A DNA stretch of 64,000 nt. It comes from Lactarius indigo. Lineage: Eukaryota; Basidiomycota; Agaricomycetes; Russulales; Russulaceae. The stretch lies in assembly GCA_025766275.1 (NCBI GenBank), contig JAFKAC010000006.1, positions 2,350,835 to 2,414,834 on the forward strand. The letters run 5' to 3'. A program made the translations under genes and the position numbers. The notes under the pieces are model-generated. The model searched no databases, had not been told where the DNA came from, and was given only the letters and a program-made list of their open reading frames with translations. This document shows positions 1 through 10,863 of the stretch, one piece after another. Position 1 is the first letter of the stretch. Each line of letters begins with the position of its first letter.

Positions 1-2
1 CC

Positions 3-1668
3 GTGCTTTGGGATTTCGAAGACTGTCAAACCGACAAGACGCAGGGAGATATCATCACGAAGAAAAACAAATGTCGACCGAAAATGGCTATCGCTCTCCG
101 CCGCCCGAACGGCAAGGTAGTCTCAAGCCTTGAATACTCAAACATACGACATTCGGCAGACATTATCGTTCAGAAACTTATCAGCTTTGTTAACTCGGAC
201 CCCCGGTCAGCCGCGTGTGCTAGTGGCCGGATCAAGACGTTCATCAAGAAGCATTTTGCGGCCGAGTATGGTCAAGCCATGCTCGACCTTGAAGCTGAGC
301 AGAAGCTCCTTCATCTGTGTTCGGCTCATTGGAAGGCTGATGCCATGATCACCAAGGTCTTCGTGCAGCGAGCGAAAGCCGAGGCAGAGGCAAATTCCGC
401 ACCTCCCACATCCCAACAGTTCAACCAATCCCTGGAGCCACCGACTGCGTTCATCCCGCAAATTCAGGAGGTGGCGCCCACGAAGGCGGCGAAGCAGGCT
501 TTTGAGTTGAGCCCTGGCCCCAAATCACCTTCGGCATCACACGCTCAAAAGCGCAGCAAAGACAACACCGTGCCAGTGGTCTCCGGACAGAAGACTGCAA
601 ACTCTACAGTGCCCTCAATCCGTGAGTGCTCTGCTCGATAAAGTCCAAACCCGCTGACAAGTGGTACTCGTGCACAGAGAACCATCGTCCCACTGCACGC
701 AAGATCACTCCCACATTCCTTAGCCGCACCAAGGTGACCTGTGCGGAACCTGCGGCAACGAGTCTTCGTTCTCTTCACGTCGACCCATCAGGTGCGTCTC
801 TCACGTGTACGCGTATACACTTACAGTATACTGATATGAAGTTGAATAATTCTTAGTCGACAACCTCATTGGTGAGTCAAAATGCCATGCACCCACGCAC
901 CCACTGACTACGTCCTTGCAGCGGTCCTCACGTCAGAATTTCCTTCCCTGACCAACGCCCCCCCACTTCTTCGCTCTATGAACGCACAGTCATCGTTCAA
1001 GGAAGGCGAACCGTCAAAGCAAGTCACAACGCTCCTTGAGCGTGTCCAATTTGTGGACCCATGTTCACCCGACATCGACGAGGACAACACGTGCCAAAGC
1101 TGGGGGCATTATCAGTTCACGGCGGGTGGTATTAGCCCGGCATCTTCACTTACCAATTGGCAGGAGGTCGGCAATGTCGCTACTGCCTTCAAGCTCGTGG
1201 CAGCTGCCATCAAAACGTGCCAAGAAGCAAGGCTGATGTGCTCAAATGCCGGAACACCGATGACGAGTGGGTTCATTAGCAATATATACCTCGAGAAGAT
1301 CCTCGAGTGTCTCGAGAATTGCTGGGTTGCTGCTGGTGGGGTACGTATACAATACACTCTCTGCGTTTTTTTAATCAATCTATTCTAGGTCCTTACTTCC
1401 CAAAAGCGTCTCCCGCCAATTCCCACTACTCCTTCGTATTGTGACGTCGCAAAGTCCCCTCCACGTGTGCCCACGATCAAGATCAAGCGGCCAGCTCCTT
1501 CCGTCGACGTCGCAAGCAAAATCTCAGACGTTCCCACCAGAACCGACTCTCCTATCCAGTCCACCGCCACCACGGAACCTTCAACAGGGCTAGATGAGGT
1601 GCGTCAGTGCTTGGTAGTGATACCCTCTCTCACCCACAGCCTCTAGGGCACTCGCGCAAGTGCCGCGT
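3..1668 (+). pseudogene. 5' exons of a host gene split by element A1
   Basis: I do not recognise the product. A coherent spliced reading frame can be read: exon from before position 3 to 621, then 678-791, a 15-nt microexon 857-871, 922-1340, 1389-1598 and 1647-1668. The introns are 48-65 nt with GTGAGT, GTGCGT or GTACGT donors and CAG/TAG acceptors, and phases agree at every junction. The visible protein starts upstream of the window; it is basic, rich in Ala/Pro/Ser in the middle, and shows no catalytic motif or membrane segment I can name. The last exon stops at the 5-bp target site CGCGT (1664-1668) of the A1 retrotransposon, and the frame continues on the other side at 9478. The gene was therefore intact before insertion and is now physically disrupted. 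Exon limits are inferred from splice consensus, not from transcripts. Confidence 0.6.
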
Positions 1669-2177
1669 TGTTACGCTCCACCGGCGTCAGTCCGACTTGG
1701 ACTCGTGAAAGGCGTAATCGACTTAGCGAAAGTTAGGCGAATGGGGATCACGTGTCAACCCAACGCAGGCTGAACAGGGGCACACTAGCACACGCTGCAG
1801 CAAAAGGATAGAGAGAAGTGTCCCTTGGCAGACACTTAGAGGAAGCACACTTAGTCGAAGACTAAGGCAGACAAGAGACGATTCAGAAGGTGGATTGAAG
1901 AAGACCAAGATGGGGACTCTTGGTCTTCCGAGTCGACTACTTATACAAATACGCGCGGGCTTTAAAGCGCCGCTGGAATAGTAGGTAACCAATAGCGTAA
2001 CTAGCTCGAACCCTAGTACCGCTATCCTAGGAATGAGTCATACATGAGTCACAATCACATGCGAACTACTATGCTGACTGATACGATGTAAGAATCCATG
2101 ACTAATATCAATACCGGACCGTAGTCATAACCGGTCATGAGTCGTGTGTAATGAGTCATCAAGTCCGTACCGTAACA
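1669..2177 (-). repeat. 3' LTR of A1
   Basis: 509-bp LTR, TGTTACG...GTAACA, matching 8964-9472. A polypurine tract (AAAAGGGGGTGA read on the minus strand, about 2178-2189) abuts its inner edge, which makes this the 3' LTR. It contains the same TATA/hairpin/start-site block as the 5' LTR. Confidence 0.95.
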
Positions 2178-2209
2178 TCACCCCCTTTTCAGGAGTGAGG
2201 CCCACCTCA

Positions 2210-5200
2210 CTAATCCGCTATCGATTCTTTCCTCATCCGTTCCGCCTCATCTTCCATCCTTGCCAATATGTTAGCGCGCTCCAGACGATAGAGACTGTCC
2301 TTTTTATCCTGCACCACCATCTCTTGTTCTAGCCGCAACTGCCTTATCCGCTTCTCCAGTTGCTCTTCAGCAAAGGCGAACTGCCGGAACCGGCGCAATT
2401 CTTGAATGAGGGTGACATCCCCAATGCGCATGAGCAGCAGGTCCGTGGGGTGTCGATCGCGGAGCATAAAATACTCCTCGTGTGGGATGAAGGCGCGGTT
2501 ATTTTTGGGGAGATGCGGAGTGGCGTAGAGAGGTTTACCGTAGAGGAAACCCGATCCCGGAGCTAATCCGAGTACGAAGGGGTCTCCTCCTCGGATAACC
2601 TGTACGTGGGATGCTTGTACCGTCGGTCCGTTGGGGAGTTTGATCGGGAACGGAATGTAATCGGGTCCTCGATTGATCCGGAACCCCTCAGGGACGACGG
2701 CCCTGGTTGCGGGGTCTCGTTCGCCCATTGGTGTATAACGAGCCGCTTGTGCCACGGCGACTCGTCCTCTGTGTAGAGGTCCCCCCGCTGCGTCGACGAG
2801 GTAGGGAGTGGCGGCTGGATCTTCAGCGTAGAATTCATGGTTAAGGAATGCGTGCCTGATGGGGTAGTGGTCTCCAAGCTCGTCTTCATCCTCATCTTCG
2901 TCCAATACTCCCTGCGTTCCTTCATCATCCGTCGTCGGCAGGCGGCGATATGCAGTTGCTCCCGCTGCCACCGCGCCGCCGTCTCTTTCCATTCTTGCTC
3001 GTACTTCTGCATAGCGTTCGGTGGTTTCACCGCGCGGGACAGCTGCTTGAAGCCGAAACAACTCGTCTTCGGTGAGGAAGGCTTCGGGCTCACCGGTGTT
3101 GGGGTTTGTGAGGGCGTACATTGGCGGCGGAGGTGCTGGTTGAGTTGCTGCTGGATCGTCGTCGACAATTCCCTGTACGGGCATAGGGAATCGTTGCAGT
3201 GTCTGGTGCAGTTCTTCACTAGTGATAGGGCCGTCTTCCTCATGCTGCAGGGTGGTACGGCCTCCATCTGCAACTCTATTGGCTGCGGTGTTGTCGGTGG
3301 TGTCGGGGTCGACAAGCGTGGCGGAGGAGTCGTTGACGAGGGTAGAGAGGAGGGCAAGCTGGTCATTGCGTCGAGTAGAGGACATGGAGTGAATGGGAGT
3401 TGGGGACTTATCGCGGCAAGAGGTCGCCCTTATATGTGTTTCCCGGTCGGGGTTGGAATATTTGAACTCCCGTACGGCTTCGTCGGCAAATACGTCATCC
3501 TTATCTATCCATTGATTGTCCGAGTCTGGATAGCCCTTCCATTTGACAAGGTATTGGAGCCGACGCCTTCTGCCGAATCGCCGAGAGTCTAGAATCTTCT
3601 CGACTTCGTATTCCTCTTCGTTATCGACCAAATCAGGTGGTGGGCGCTGATAGTTTGGTCCGTGCGTGGGTGTTTCACGATAAGGCGTGAGAAGATCTAT
3701 GTGGAAGACATCATGGATGCTCCACTGTGTGGGAAGTTCAAGGCGATAGTTGACAGGGGACATCACCTGGATGACCTTAAATGGTCCATGTCGTTTAGCC
3801 GCTAGTTTTGCGGTTGGTTGATGGGTGCGTAAGTGGCGTCCTTCTAGCCATACGAGGTCTCCCTCTTTGAACTTGGGCGTATCTTTGTGCTTGACCCATG
3901 ACTTTTGTGCTCGGAGCATACAGGAGAAAGCGCGCTGTCGCGCTTGCTTGAATTGGTCTAGCCTCAACGACACTTGCGGGATAGGGGAAGGCCTATCGGT
4001 CCAATCAGCGCGAGGGTTGAATCCAGATAAGAGAAAGAAGGGGGACTCCCGTGTGGTTTCATTAGGCCAATTGTTATGCGTGAATTCCGCCATTGGCAGA
4101 TAGCGAACCCAGTCGTCCTGTCGCTCATTTACCCAGAAGCGGAGGTATTGCTCTAGCCATTGATTCGTTCGCTCCGATTGGCCGTCGGTTCTGGGGTGAT
4201 AGGCAGTTGAGATGTTTTGGCTGATGCCAAGGATTTTGCATATCTCCCGCATGAACTTAGATGCGAAGCGGGGGTCTCGGTCACTGATAACGCGCAAGGG
4301 GAGTCCGAATCGTGGGAATACATGTGAAACGTACAGGGCGGCCGTTCCTTCGGCTGTTACATCCTCATTGCAAGGGATAAAAACGGCCGCTTTGGTGCAG
4401 TCGTGGTCTGTTATCGTGAGAATAGAGTCATAGCCTCGAGAGATAGGGAGTTTAGTGATAAAGTCCACTGCAATAGTTTCGAATGGCAGGGCTTCCGGTT
4501 TAGGGTAAATAGGTTGCAGAGGCGCTCTAATGGGACGAAGGTTGACTTTGTGCCGCTGGCATTCCGCACAGCCTTTAACATAGTCTTGGACATCGTTCTT
4601 CATTTGTGGCCACCAATAGTGTCGTTCAGTGAGTTGGAGAGTGCGCTTGATTCCCGGGTGACCATAGACAGGAGAGTCGTGGTGAGCGGCAATGATGGTG
4701 CGTTTGTCGTGAATGCCACCAGTGACCACTCGTCATCCATCTTTATACCACGTCCCTTCAATATCTTTTAGTTTGTGAGCGTCAACCCAGGGTTTTAGCT
4801 TAGCTATGTCCTGTTCGTAGATTGGGTGTTCTGGGGTCATTTCTACTGGTAGGATTTCGGGCCTCCAATGTGGGTGTCGCGGTTCTTCTAGTGTGGTGGC
4901 GCGTGCGAATACGTTCTCCGGTAATACTGTTACACCTTCGTTGTCATTTTCTCCTTGATCGTAGTCTGGTCTTCGGGATAGCGCATCGGCGCGCCCATTG
5001 GAGGTACCTTTGATGTGGTGAATTTCGAAGTCGTATTCCGAAAGTTCGAGTACTTCCCTGGCTACACGCCTGCTAATCTTTTGTGGCGACTTCCAGTATT
5101 GTAGATTAAGGTGATCGGAGAATACTTTGATCTTGTGAGGGGAGCCCGCTAAGAGGGGTCTCCAGTGGCGGAAGGCTTTGACAATCGCCAAGAGTTCGAG

Positions 5201-7018
5201 GTCGTAGATGTCATAGTTGCGTTCGGCCTCATTGAGGGTGGACGAATAGTAGCCAATGGGGTGTCGTTTACCATCCGCCTTGCGCTGTAGGAGGACGGCT
5301 CCGGTGGCGAATCCAGACGCATCAACTTCTAGTTCAAACTGTTGTGTGAGGTCGGGGTGCGCGAGAACTGGTTCGCTGGTGACAAGGGTTTTGAGGTCTT
5401 GGAATGCTTTTTCTTCCTCGATGCCCCAATGCCATTCGGTGTCTTTACGGGTAAGTTTGTTGAGGGGGCGTGCTTTGGTCGCGAAACCTCGTATAAAAGG
5501 ACGGTAAAAATTGCAAAATCCGAGGAAGGAGCGGACGTCTTTAACCTTCGTTGGTGTGGGCCAGTCCTTGATGCCCGAAATTTTGACGGGGTCCATACGC
5601 GTCACCCCCTTTTCAAGGATTACCCCCAGGTAATCCATGCGTGGGGAGTGGAATAGGCATTTTTCAAGCTTGTAATACAAGTCATGCTCTGCGGATACGC
5701 GGAGTACGTCTTTGACAGCTTCGATGTGGTCCTGCAGCGAATGGTTAAGCCCGGTGGCGATACCTATATCATCCATGTAGACGCGAACAACCGTGCCGCG
5801 TTTTTCGTGTTTTGCAATGACGTCCCTGAAGATAAAGTTCATCATAGTCTGGAACGTCGCCGGAGAGTTGGTTAGGCCAAAAAACATCACCGTGGGTTCG
5901 AATAAGCCGTAACGTGTTTTGAACGCCGCTTTCTCCTCATCTCCTTCTTTGATGCGTATATTGTTATACCCCCATCTAACGTCGAGCTTAGTGTAGATGT
6001 GGGCGTTACTGAGGTCGGTAATAAGGTCGGAGATGAGAGGGAGAGGGTATTGATTGCGAATGGTGACCGCGTTGATTTTTCGATAGTCTTGAACGGGTCT
6101 TAGTTTTCCATCTTTTTTCTTGATGAAGAAGAAGGATGATGCGTAAGGGGATTTAGAGGGTCTTATATACCCTTTCTTGAGCTGTTCATCAATCCACTCG
6201 CGTAACTTCTTGTCTTCTTCCTGTGTCATGGGGTATATTTTGCAGTCAATTGCGTCGGCTGTCCCTGGTTTGAATTCGATGGCGTGATCCCAGGGCCTGC
6301 TGGGTGGAAACCTGTCCGATGCCTCTTCGCTGAAAAGGCGTTCAAATTCGCGGTATTCAGAGGGTAACTCAGCTTTCGTGACATATTGTTGGGCGGCGAT
6401 GGCGAGATCGGTGGCAGTGGCCCTGATTCGGCATCCTTCTTCAAATTGTTGTCGTTGTTCGTCAGTGATAACACAAGAGTGTACGACCTCGTAGTCATCA
6501 TTTTGAACGGTAGTTGTCGCTATTACTGGCGTGGTTTTGATGTAAGGGTTGGTAGATCGAATAATGATAGGGAGCATATCCTCGTGTATGGCTGCTTGCG
6601 ACCATTTGATATGCGGATCATAAATGGCAAGCCAGGGGTAGCCTAATACGATGTCTTCGTTTCCAATGTCCGTGATAAGGAAGCGGATTTCCTTGTGAAT
6701 GCCTTTAGTTTGGACATCGACATCAGTATAATGGGTGATACGCCCCGATTTGTTTTCTGTGTTGTCGATATTCCATATTTTCTTTGGGACATCGAGTAGT
6801 TTAGTCCCAAGTCCCATCCTTTTTGCGAATGATGGTTTCATGAAGCAATGGGTTGCTCCTGAGTCGACTAATGCGCGTATGTCGGCCATTGCGTAACTGG
6901 TGCGAATCGATACTGGAACTCTCATAGAACGATAGCGAGTCATGATTACACTGTTACAATTAACTGCCCTCACCCAGGCCGATGGGTTCAGGCGTCCTGA
7001 AAACCCTCCTTTTTCCAC
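2210..7018 (-). pseudogene. pol: Pol polyprotein, family A (copy A1), one premature stop
   Basis: Would be made as a Gag-Pol fusion by -1 frameshifting at 7006-7000; there is no ATG at its start. Order: aspartic protease (DSGATH, ~residue 52), reverse transcriptase with YMDD (~413), RNase H (EVDASG, ~563), zinc-binding HHCC and DDE integrase (SDRDPRF; GQSERTNQW), a GPF module, a chromodomain (~1134-1185) and a C-terminal extension of about 418 residues. A TGA at 4733-4735 cuts the frame between RNase H and integrase, where the close copy A3 reads CGA; downstream the frame is open to 2210. A single CpG C-to-T change explains the break. Integrase from this copy is unlikely unless the stop is read through. 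Confidence 0.9.
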
Positions 7019-8943
7019 AATTGTTGGAGGATGATGTCCTTTACGTTGTCCGATTCTCCTGCTACTCCGTTAAGCCAATCGCTGGCGCGCTGTTGAGGGG
7101 GTATGTCTTGGACCGCCCTGGTAGCGACCTCGGGTTCTTGCTGATGGTAGTCGGTGTCAACATACCGACTAGTAGACGCTTGAGATTGATATCCTTCTCG
7201 CGGTTGTCTGCAATCTCGTGCCATATGTCCGTCCTTTCTACAATTGTAGCAAGTGACTGGCCTTGGGTTATTACGTCCTCCTCCTCTCTGCAAAAATCCT
7301 CCCCTTGGTCGATATGGGGGGCGAGGGGCGAGTATGTCTTCAGCCCCTGCAAGCCGCCCTCGGATTCGGTCCGCGGAAGTGTCCATGGCATTTGGGTCGC
7401 GGGGTAGGTTTCTTGGTTGCCAGGAGCTTCTTGGCGGTCCTTGCCACTGCCGCGATTGGCGCAGGCGTCCTTGTCCCTGTCCTGGCGGCACTCCTTTGTT
7501 TAATACTGCTTTGAGGTGGAGGTATTGCTGTTGGCGAGTGGTCGCGGCTTCCTTCCATTCGCGATAGTTGCGGGGATTGTCGAGGGTGTAGACCTTTTCA
7601 TATAGGTCTTTTGGTAGCCCGCTTGCAAATAGATCCAATGTTTGCGGATCATCAAGCCTGTACTGGGCGCGGCGTATTAACTGTTCGAATTGGGTACAAT
7701 ACTCATCTAAATTTCCCCCAATCATTTTGACTCCTTTCTTGAGCTCGTATTGAGCTTGCTCTTGTTCCATCGTGTTGCGGAAGCGCTGCATGAAGCTGCG
7801 CGTAACTTCGTTCCATAACCCTTCACTAGTTCGGGGTATGCCGGCTTGTATCTGGCCGTTAAGCCAGGTGAGCATTGCCAACACCCATTCGCTGACATTG
7901 ACGCCCTTGATGTATGATAGGAAGAGTAGAGCGCGTCGGTATGGTGTGGCCATTATGCCTTCGTCTGCATTCATGCCCCAGTAGACGTGCCATTGGGTGA
8001 GGAATGCCTCGACTTTGGCGCGTTCCCCGTTGAATACTGTGGGTGCTTCGCCAGCTAGTTTATTACTTGGGGGAGGAACGATAGGACCTGCACCTGGTAA
8101 TCCTCCTCCTGGTGGTCCTCCACCTGGTGGTCCTCCAGGAAACCCTCCAGGGAATCCTTGAAACCCGGGTCCTCTTGTTGGTGGTCTTCCTCCTCCTCTG
8201 GGTAGATCACCGGGGGGTCCACCTCCTCCGCTAGGAGGGTCAGCTACATCGGGTCCGATTGCGCGGTGGATTGCTACGTCGTCGGCAGTCATTCGATGTC
8301 CGGTATATGGGTTAATGGGAGCTAAGTTGGCTCGCGATTCTTCTGCAATACGTCTCTGTTCTTCCAGAGCTATTTGATCCCTTACGTCAAGTAGTTCTTC
8401 TTGTGTAATAGTGGCAGTTGCCATTGCGACTGCTGGGCTACGAATATGGATTGCTTCAGGTTCAGGTTGATGAATAGTAAGGGACTCAGTTCGCTGTATG
8501 ATGTGATCCCCAATTGCTCCCAAACTGGCTTCTTCTGCTGGCGTTGCTCCTCTGCTTGGGGACTGACTTTCGGAGGCTTCTTCTCCACTAACCCCTTCGT
8601 CTGTATGTTCTTGTGCTTGTCCGTCAATAGGACCGTAATCTGCGCGACTGTTGAGTTCTCGCGCGTCGATGTCACAGTTATAATTTCTTCCGGCTGGTCG
8701 CACAATATCCCAGCGATGATCTATGGGGTTCCAAGTAATCTCGGTCCAACAGAGGTGGTCAAAGTTGAACTCAACGGGTCGGAAACGGTTGGGACCGTTA
8801 AACTCCACAAAGTATCCAGTGTCTTCTCCTCGTTCTCTCCACTGGGCTGCTCCTAAGAATCTTGTAGGTACGTTGCGATCTCCTCGTCGTTCAATATGAT
8901 AGGGACGGAAGGACGTCCACTGGTCTCTGGTCGAATACGCCAC
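6988..8943 (-). CDS. gag: Gag polyprotein, family A (copy A1)
   Basis: Structural protein that would form the virus-like particle. I start it at a GTG (8943-8941) four nt past the PBS, in context ATC-GTG-GCG, because there is no ATG in any frame from the predicted mRNA start (9206) to 8425 and because the N-terminal residues are conserved in families B and C. About 651 residues: a conserved N-terminal module (1 to ~95, Trp/Arg-rich), an acidic Ser/Glu linker, a Gly/Pro-rich stretch (~255-305), the retrotransposon gag core (~310-480) and one CCHC zinc knuckle near 563-577 (CYNCRKDGHMARDC). It ends at TGA, four codons after the frameshift heptamer at 7006-7000. The ATG-initiated alternative (8424) would drop about 173 conserved residues. 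Confidence 0.85.
   Translation of the reverse strand: MAYSTRDQWTSFRPYHIERRGDRNVPTRFLGAAQWRERGEDTGYFVEFNGPNRFRPVEFNFDHLCWTEITWNPIDHRWDIVRPAGRNYNCDIDARELNSRADYGPIDGQAQEHTDEGVSGEEASESQSPSRGATPAEEASLGAIGDHIIQRTESLTIHQPEPEAIHIRSPAVAMATATITQEELLDVRDQIALEEQRRIAEESRANLAPINPYTGHRMTADDVAIHRAIGPDVADPPSGGGGPPGDLPRGGGRPPTRGPGFQGFPGGFPGGPPGGGPPGGGLPGAGPIVPPPSNKLAGEAPTVFNGERAKVEAFLTQWHVYWGMNADEGIMATPYRRALLFLSYIKGVNVSEWVLAMLTWLNGQIQAGIPRTSEGLWNEVTRSFMQRFRNTMEQEQAQYELKKGVKMIGGNLDEYCTQFEQLIRRAQYRLDDPQTLDLFASGLPKDLYEKVYTLDNPRNYREWKEAATTRQQQYLHLKAVLNKGVPPGQGQGRLRQSRQWQGPPRSSWQPRNLPRDPNAMDTSADRIRGRLAGAEDILAPRPPYRPRGGFLQRGGGRNNPRPVTCYNCRKDGHMARDCRQPREGYQSQASTSRYVDTDYHQQEPEVATRAVQDIPPQQRASDWLNGVAGESDNVKDIILQQLWKKEGFQDA
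7000..7006 (-). promoter_or_regulatory. -1 frameshift slippery site, gag/pol of A1
   Basis: On the minus strand the heptamer is G_GGU_UUU, correctly phased to the gag frame (GGT starts at 7005). Pol is in the -1 frame. About 5 nt downstream an imperfect stem closes around the loop TCGGCC, with an ACCCA/TGGGT upper stem and a GCC/GGC base. Heptamer plus stem is the standard -1 recoding layout. Confidence 0.8.
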
Positions 8944-8946
8944 GAT

Positions 8947-8963
8947 GAGGATCTTGGTCTTAA
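8947..8963 (-). other. Primer-binding site (self-priming type) of A1
   Basis: Directly after the 5' LTR the minus strand reads TTAAGACCAAGATCCTC. The core AAGACCAAGAT (8961-8951) is complementary to the predicted first 11 nt of the element's own mRNA. It does not look like a tRNA 3' end. This is the arrangement known for self-primed Tf1-type elements. Confidence 0.7.
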
Positions 8964-9472
8964 TGTTACGCTCCACCGGCGTCAGTCCGACTTGGACTCG
9001 TGAAAGGCGTAATCGACTTAGCGAAAGTTAGGCGAATGGGGATCACGTGTCAACCCAACGCAGGCTGAACAGGGGCACACTAGCACACGCTGCAGCAAAA
9101 GGATAGAGAGAAGTGTCCCTTGGCAGACACTTAGAGGAAGCACACTTAGTCGAAGACTAAGGCAGACAGGAGACGATTCAGAAGGTGGATTGAAGAAGAC
9201 CAAGATGGGGACTCTTGGTCTTCCGAGTCGACTACTTATACAAATACACGCGGGCTTTAAAGCGCCGCTGGAATAGTAGGTAACCAATAGCGTAACTAGC
9301 TCGAACCCTAGTACCGCTATCCTAGGAATGAGTCATACATGAGTCACAATCACATGCGAACTACTATGCTGACTGATACGATGTAAGAGTCCATGACTAA
9401 TATCAATACCGGACCGTAGTCATAACCGGTCATGAGTCGTGTGTAATGAGTCATCAAGTCCGTACCGTAACA
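8964..9472 (-). repeat. 5' LTR of A1 with promoter and transcript start
   Basis: 509-bp LTR. On the minus strand a TATA box (TATAAG, around 9235-9240) is followed about 34 nt later by ATCTTGGTCTT (9206-9196). That 11-mer is complementary to AAGACCAAGAT just after the LTR, so it is the predicted mRNA 5' end. An 11-bp hairpin with a 7-nt loop (GAAGACCAAGA / TCTTGGTCTTC) lies over the start region. Promoter and start site are inferred from sequence. Confidence 0.85.
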
Positions 9473-9790
9473 CGCGTCACTCAGGCTCCTTCTCGTCTCG
9501 GAGCTCCTGGCCTGTTTCAGTGACAACAAGATAACCCCCCCGAAGTCCAAGCGCAAGGAGGGTACGTCGTATGTTCTGAGCTCAGTAATATTAACTATAG
9601 CCCAGACAGATCTCATCACAGCCATTCTTGAGTCCCCCGAGCTCGCGCACATTTCCGAGTCGACCATCAAGGAGATCATCGAGAAGGTAGGATTCTCATT
9701 GTCCGCAGTATTCAACGTTCAACTCTGACCTACTGCTGCCAGCGCAAGAAGCCGAAGAAAGTGCAAACGCCACTCGCTGCGTTAACCTAG
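9473..9790 (+). pseudogene. 3' exons of the host gene split by A1
   Basis: After the target duplication (9473-9477) the host frame continues at 9478. Exons 9478-9561, 9601-9686 and 9743-9790 are separated by introns of 39 and 56 nt with GTACGT/GTAGGA donors and TAG/CAG acceptors; the second has a CTGAC branch site. The C-terminus is Lys/Arg-rich and ends at TAG 9788-9790. Joining 1647-1668 to 9478 keeps the frame open, while the alternative acceptor at 1639 gives a stop, so the acceptor ending at 1646 is preferred. No known domain is visible. Confidence 0.6.
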
Positions 9791-9895
9791 CGTATGCCCA
9801 TCGAATACACTACTGCGCATGGGCGGTCTTGCTTTCCGCATCCTCGCTCGCTTACTTTGATTCAGATGTTTTGGGGGCTTTTTTTACTAATATTT

Positions 9896-10425
9896 GGACT
9901 TGCCGACGTACATACATGACTTAATACGACCTGGCATGACTGCCAGATGAATAGATTTGACTGCGAAATGCACAAAAAGTACGCGGGACGACTAAGTCTG
10001 ACAAATAATTGACCTGGGAGCGACTGAGATTGACTACGGGTTTATCCGTAATTGACTTGATGTGACTGTCGGACGACCTAGACTAGACCAAGAATAACTG
10101 ACTAATTGACAAAAAATGACTACGGACTGTCCATCAACGACTTGATGTGACTTTTCGGACCTGGGAATGACTGAGATTGACTACGGGTTTATCCGTAATT
10201 GACTTGATGTGACCGTCAGACGACCTAGACTAGACCAAGAATAACTGACTAATTGACAAAAAATGACTAGGAATTTGTCCCTCAATGACTAAAAATGGCT
10301 GTCGGGCGACTCAAATCGCCCGTGTGTGACTTTGCTTGACTTCGGCAAAGCCCCTCAACCTGGCTAGTCATAGTCAATCTTAGTCACCCGGACTCGCAAA
10401 TCTTGCAAATATTCAATTCTTAGTC
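9896..10425. repeat. TGAC-rich repetitive tract with a ~112-bp direct duplication
   Basis: The motif TGAC, often GACTTGA or TGACTA, recurs every 10-25 bp. Units at about 10011-10122 and 10158-10270 are near-identical direct repeats sharing a phrase ending AATTGACAAAAAATGACTA. A shorter tract of the same style is at 46185-46260. No coding frame fits it; it may be a decayed repeat or a regulatory motif cluster. Confidence 0.6.
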
Positions 10426-10432
10426 ATGTTGA

Positions 10433-10847
10433 CTACCCGATGACTATTTCTCGACCAACAGCCGACCAACCTTTTTTACTGAGGGTCACATGGTGGCCCT
10501 GGTGGGGGGCCGAAGCTCTGAACTTCGAAATTGGCGGTGACATGGTGCAGACGATTGTTAGATAGGCACATACAAATATGAGGGCGCTGTCCGCTTCTCC
10601 CTTCCACCTCTCGACCATCTTTTTATTTTGTTCCTCTATCTCCGAGTCCGTGAGGTCCCTCAACTACGGCCTTCCGAAAGAGCCTCCGTAGGTCAGTCCT
10701 GTTACCCGAATGAGAATATGACTCGTCAAACAGAAAGTTAACGGACCACCTAGAGCCTCTGTCTTGTCCTCAAGACTCAATTTGCGATGCATTAAGGGTC
10801 TGAGTCTCGTCATCTTCGTCAGCCATATTTGCTTTGTGTGAGGCCAT
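10433..10847 (-). pseudogene. Remnant of a DUF6535-type membrane protein gene
   Basis: The minus-strand piece around 10660-10560 reads ERWKGEADSALIFVCAYLT, closely matching the start of the intact gene at 16039-18113 (ERWKAEAGTALVFVCAG). An intron-like gap and a short first exon starting at ATG 10847 are also present, and the upstream flank resembles the intact gene's upstream region. The first exon runs into a stop and similarity is lost after the first hydrophobic stretch. It looks like a truncated partial duplication of the neighbouring gene. The duplication is inferred from reading, not from an alignment. Confidence 0.6.
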
Positions 10848-10863
10848 TTCTGATAACAATGTG

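Larger units (their letters stand above)
1669..9472 (-). mobile_element. Gypsy (chromovirus-like) LTR retrotransposon, family A copy A1
   Basis: Complete 7.8-kb element lying on the minus strand. Two 509-bp LTRs start TGTTACG and end GTAACA, and the element is flanked by a perfect 5-bp duplication CGCGT (1664-1668 and 9473-9477). The interior encodes gag and pol in two frames. The LTRs differ at about three positions, so the insertion is recent. It sits in a coding exon of a host gene. It is nearly identical to A3 (35385-43188), but pol carries a premature TGA at 4733-4735 where A3 has CGA, so this copy probably cannot make full-length pol. Confidence 0.95.

Noticed and set aside
1723..1992. 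89-codon minus-strand frame in every family-A LTR (also 9018, 35439, 42734)
   Set aside because: Lies within the LTR across the promoter and leader; repeated only because the LTR is repeated, and its ATG is upstream of the predicted mRNA start.
2837..3592. Long plus-strand frame of 251 codons, repeated at 36553-37308
   Set aside because: It is antisense to the pol extension of A1/A3. Conservation between the copies follows from the sense strand, and the protein is low-complexity Val/Gly/Cys.
8947..8963. tRNA-primed PBS for the gypsy elements
   Set aside because: The sequence begins TTAAG rather than TGG, and matches the element's own predicted mRNA start better than any tRNA end I know.
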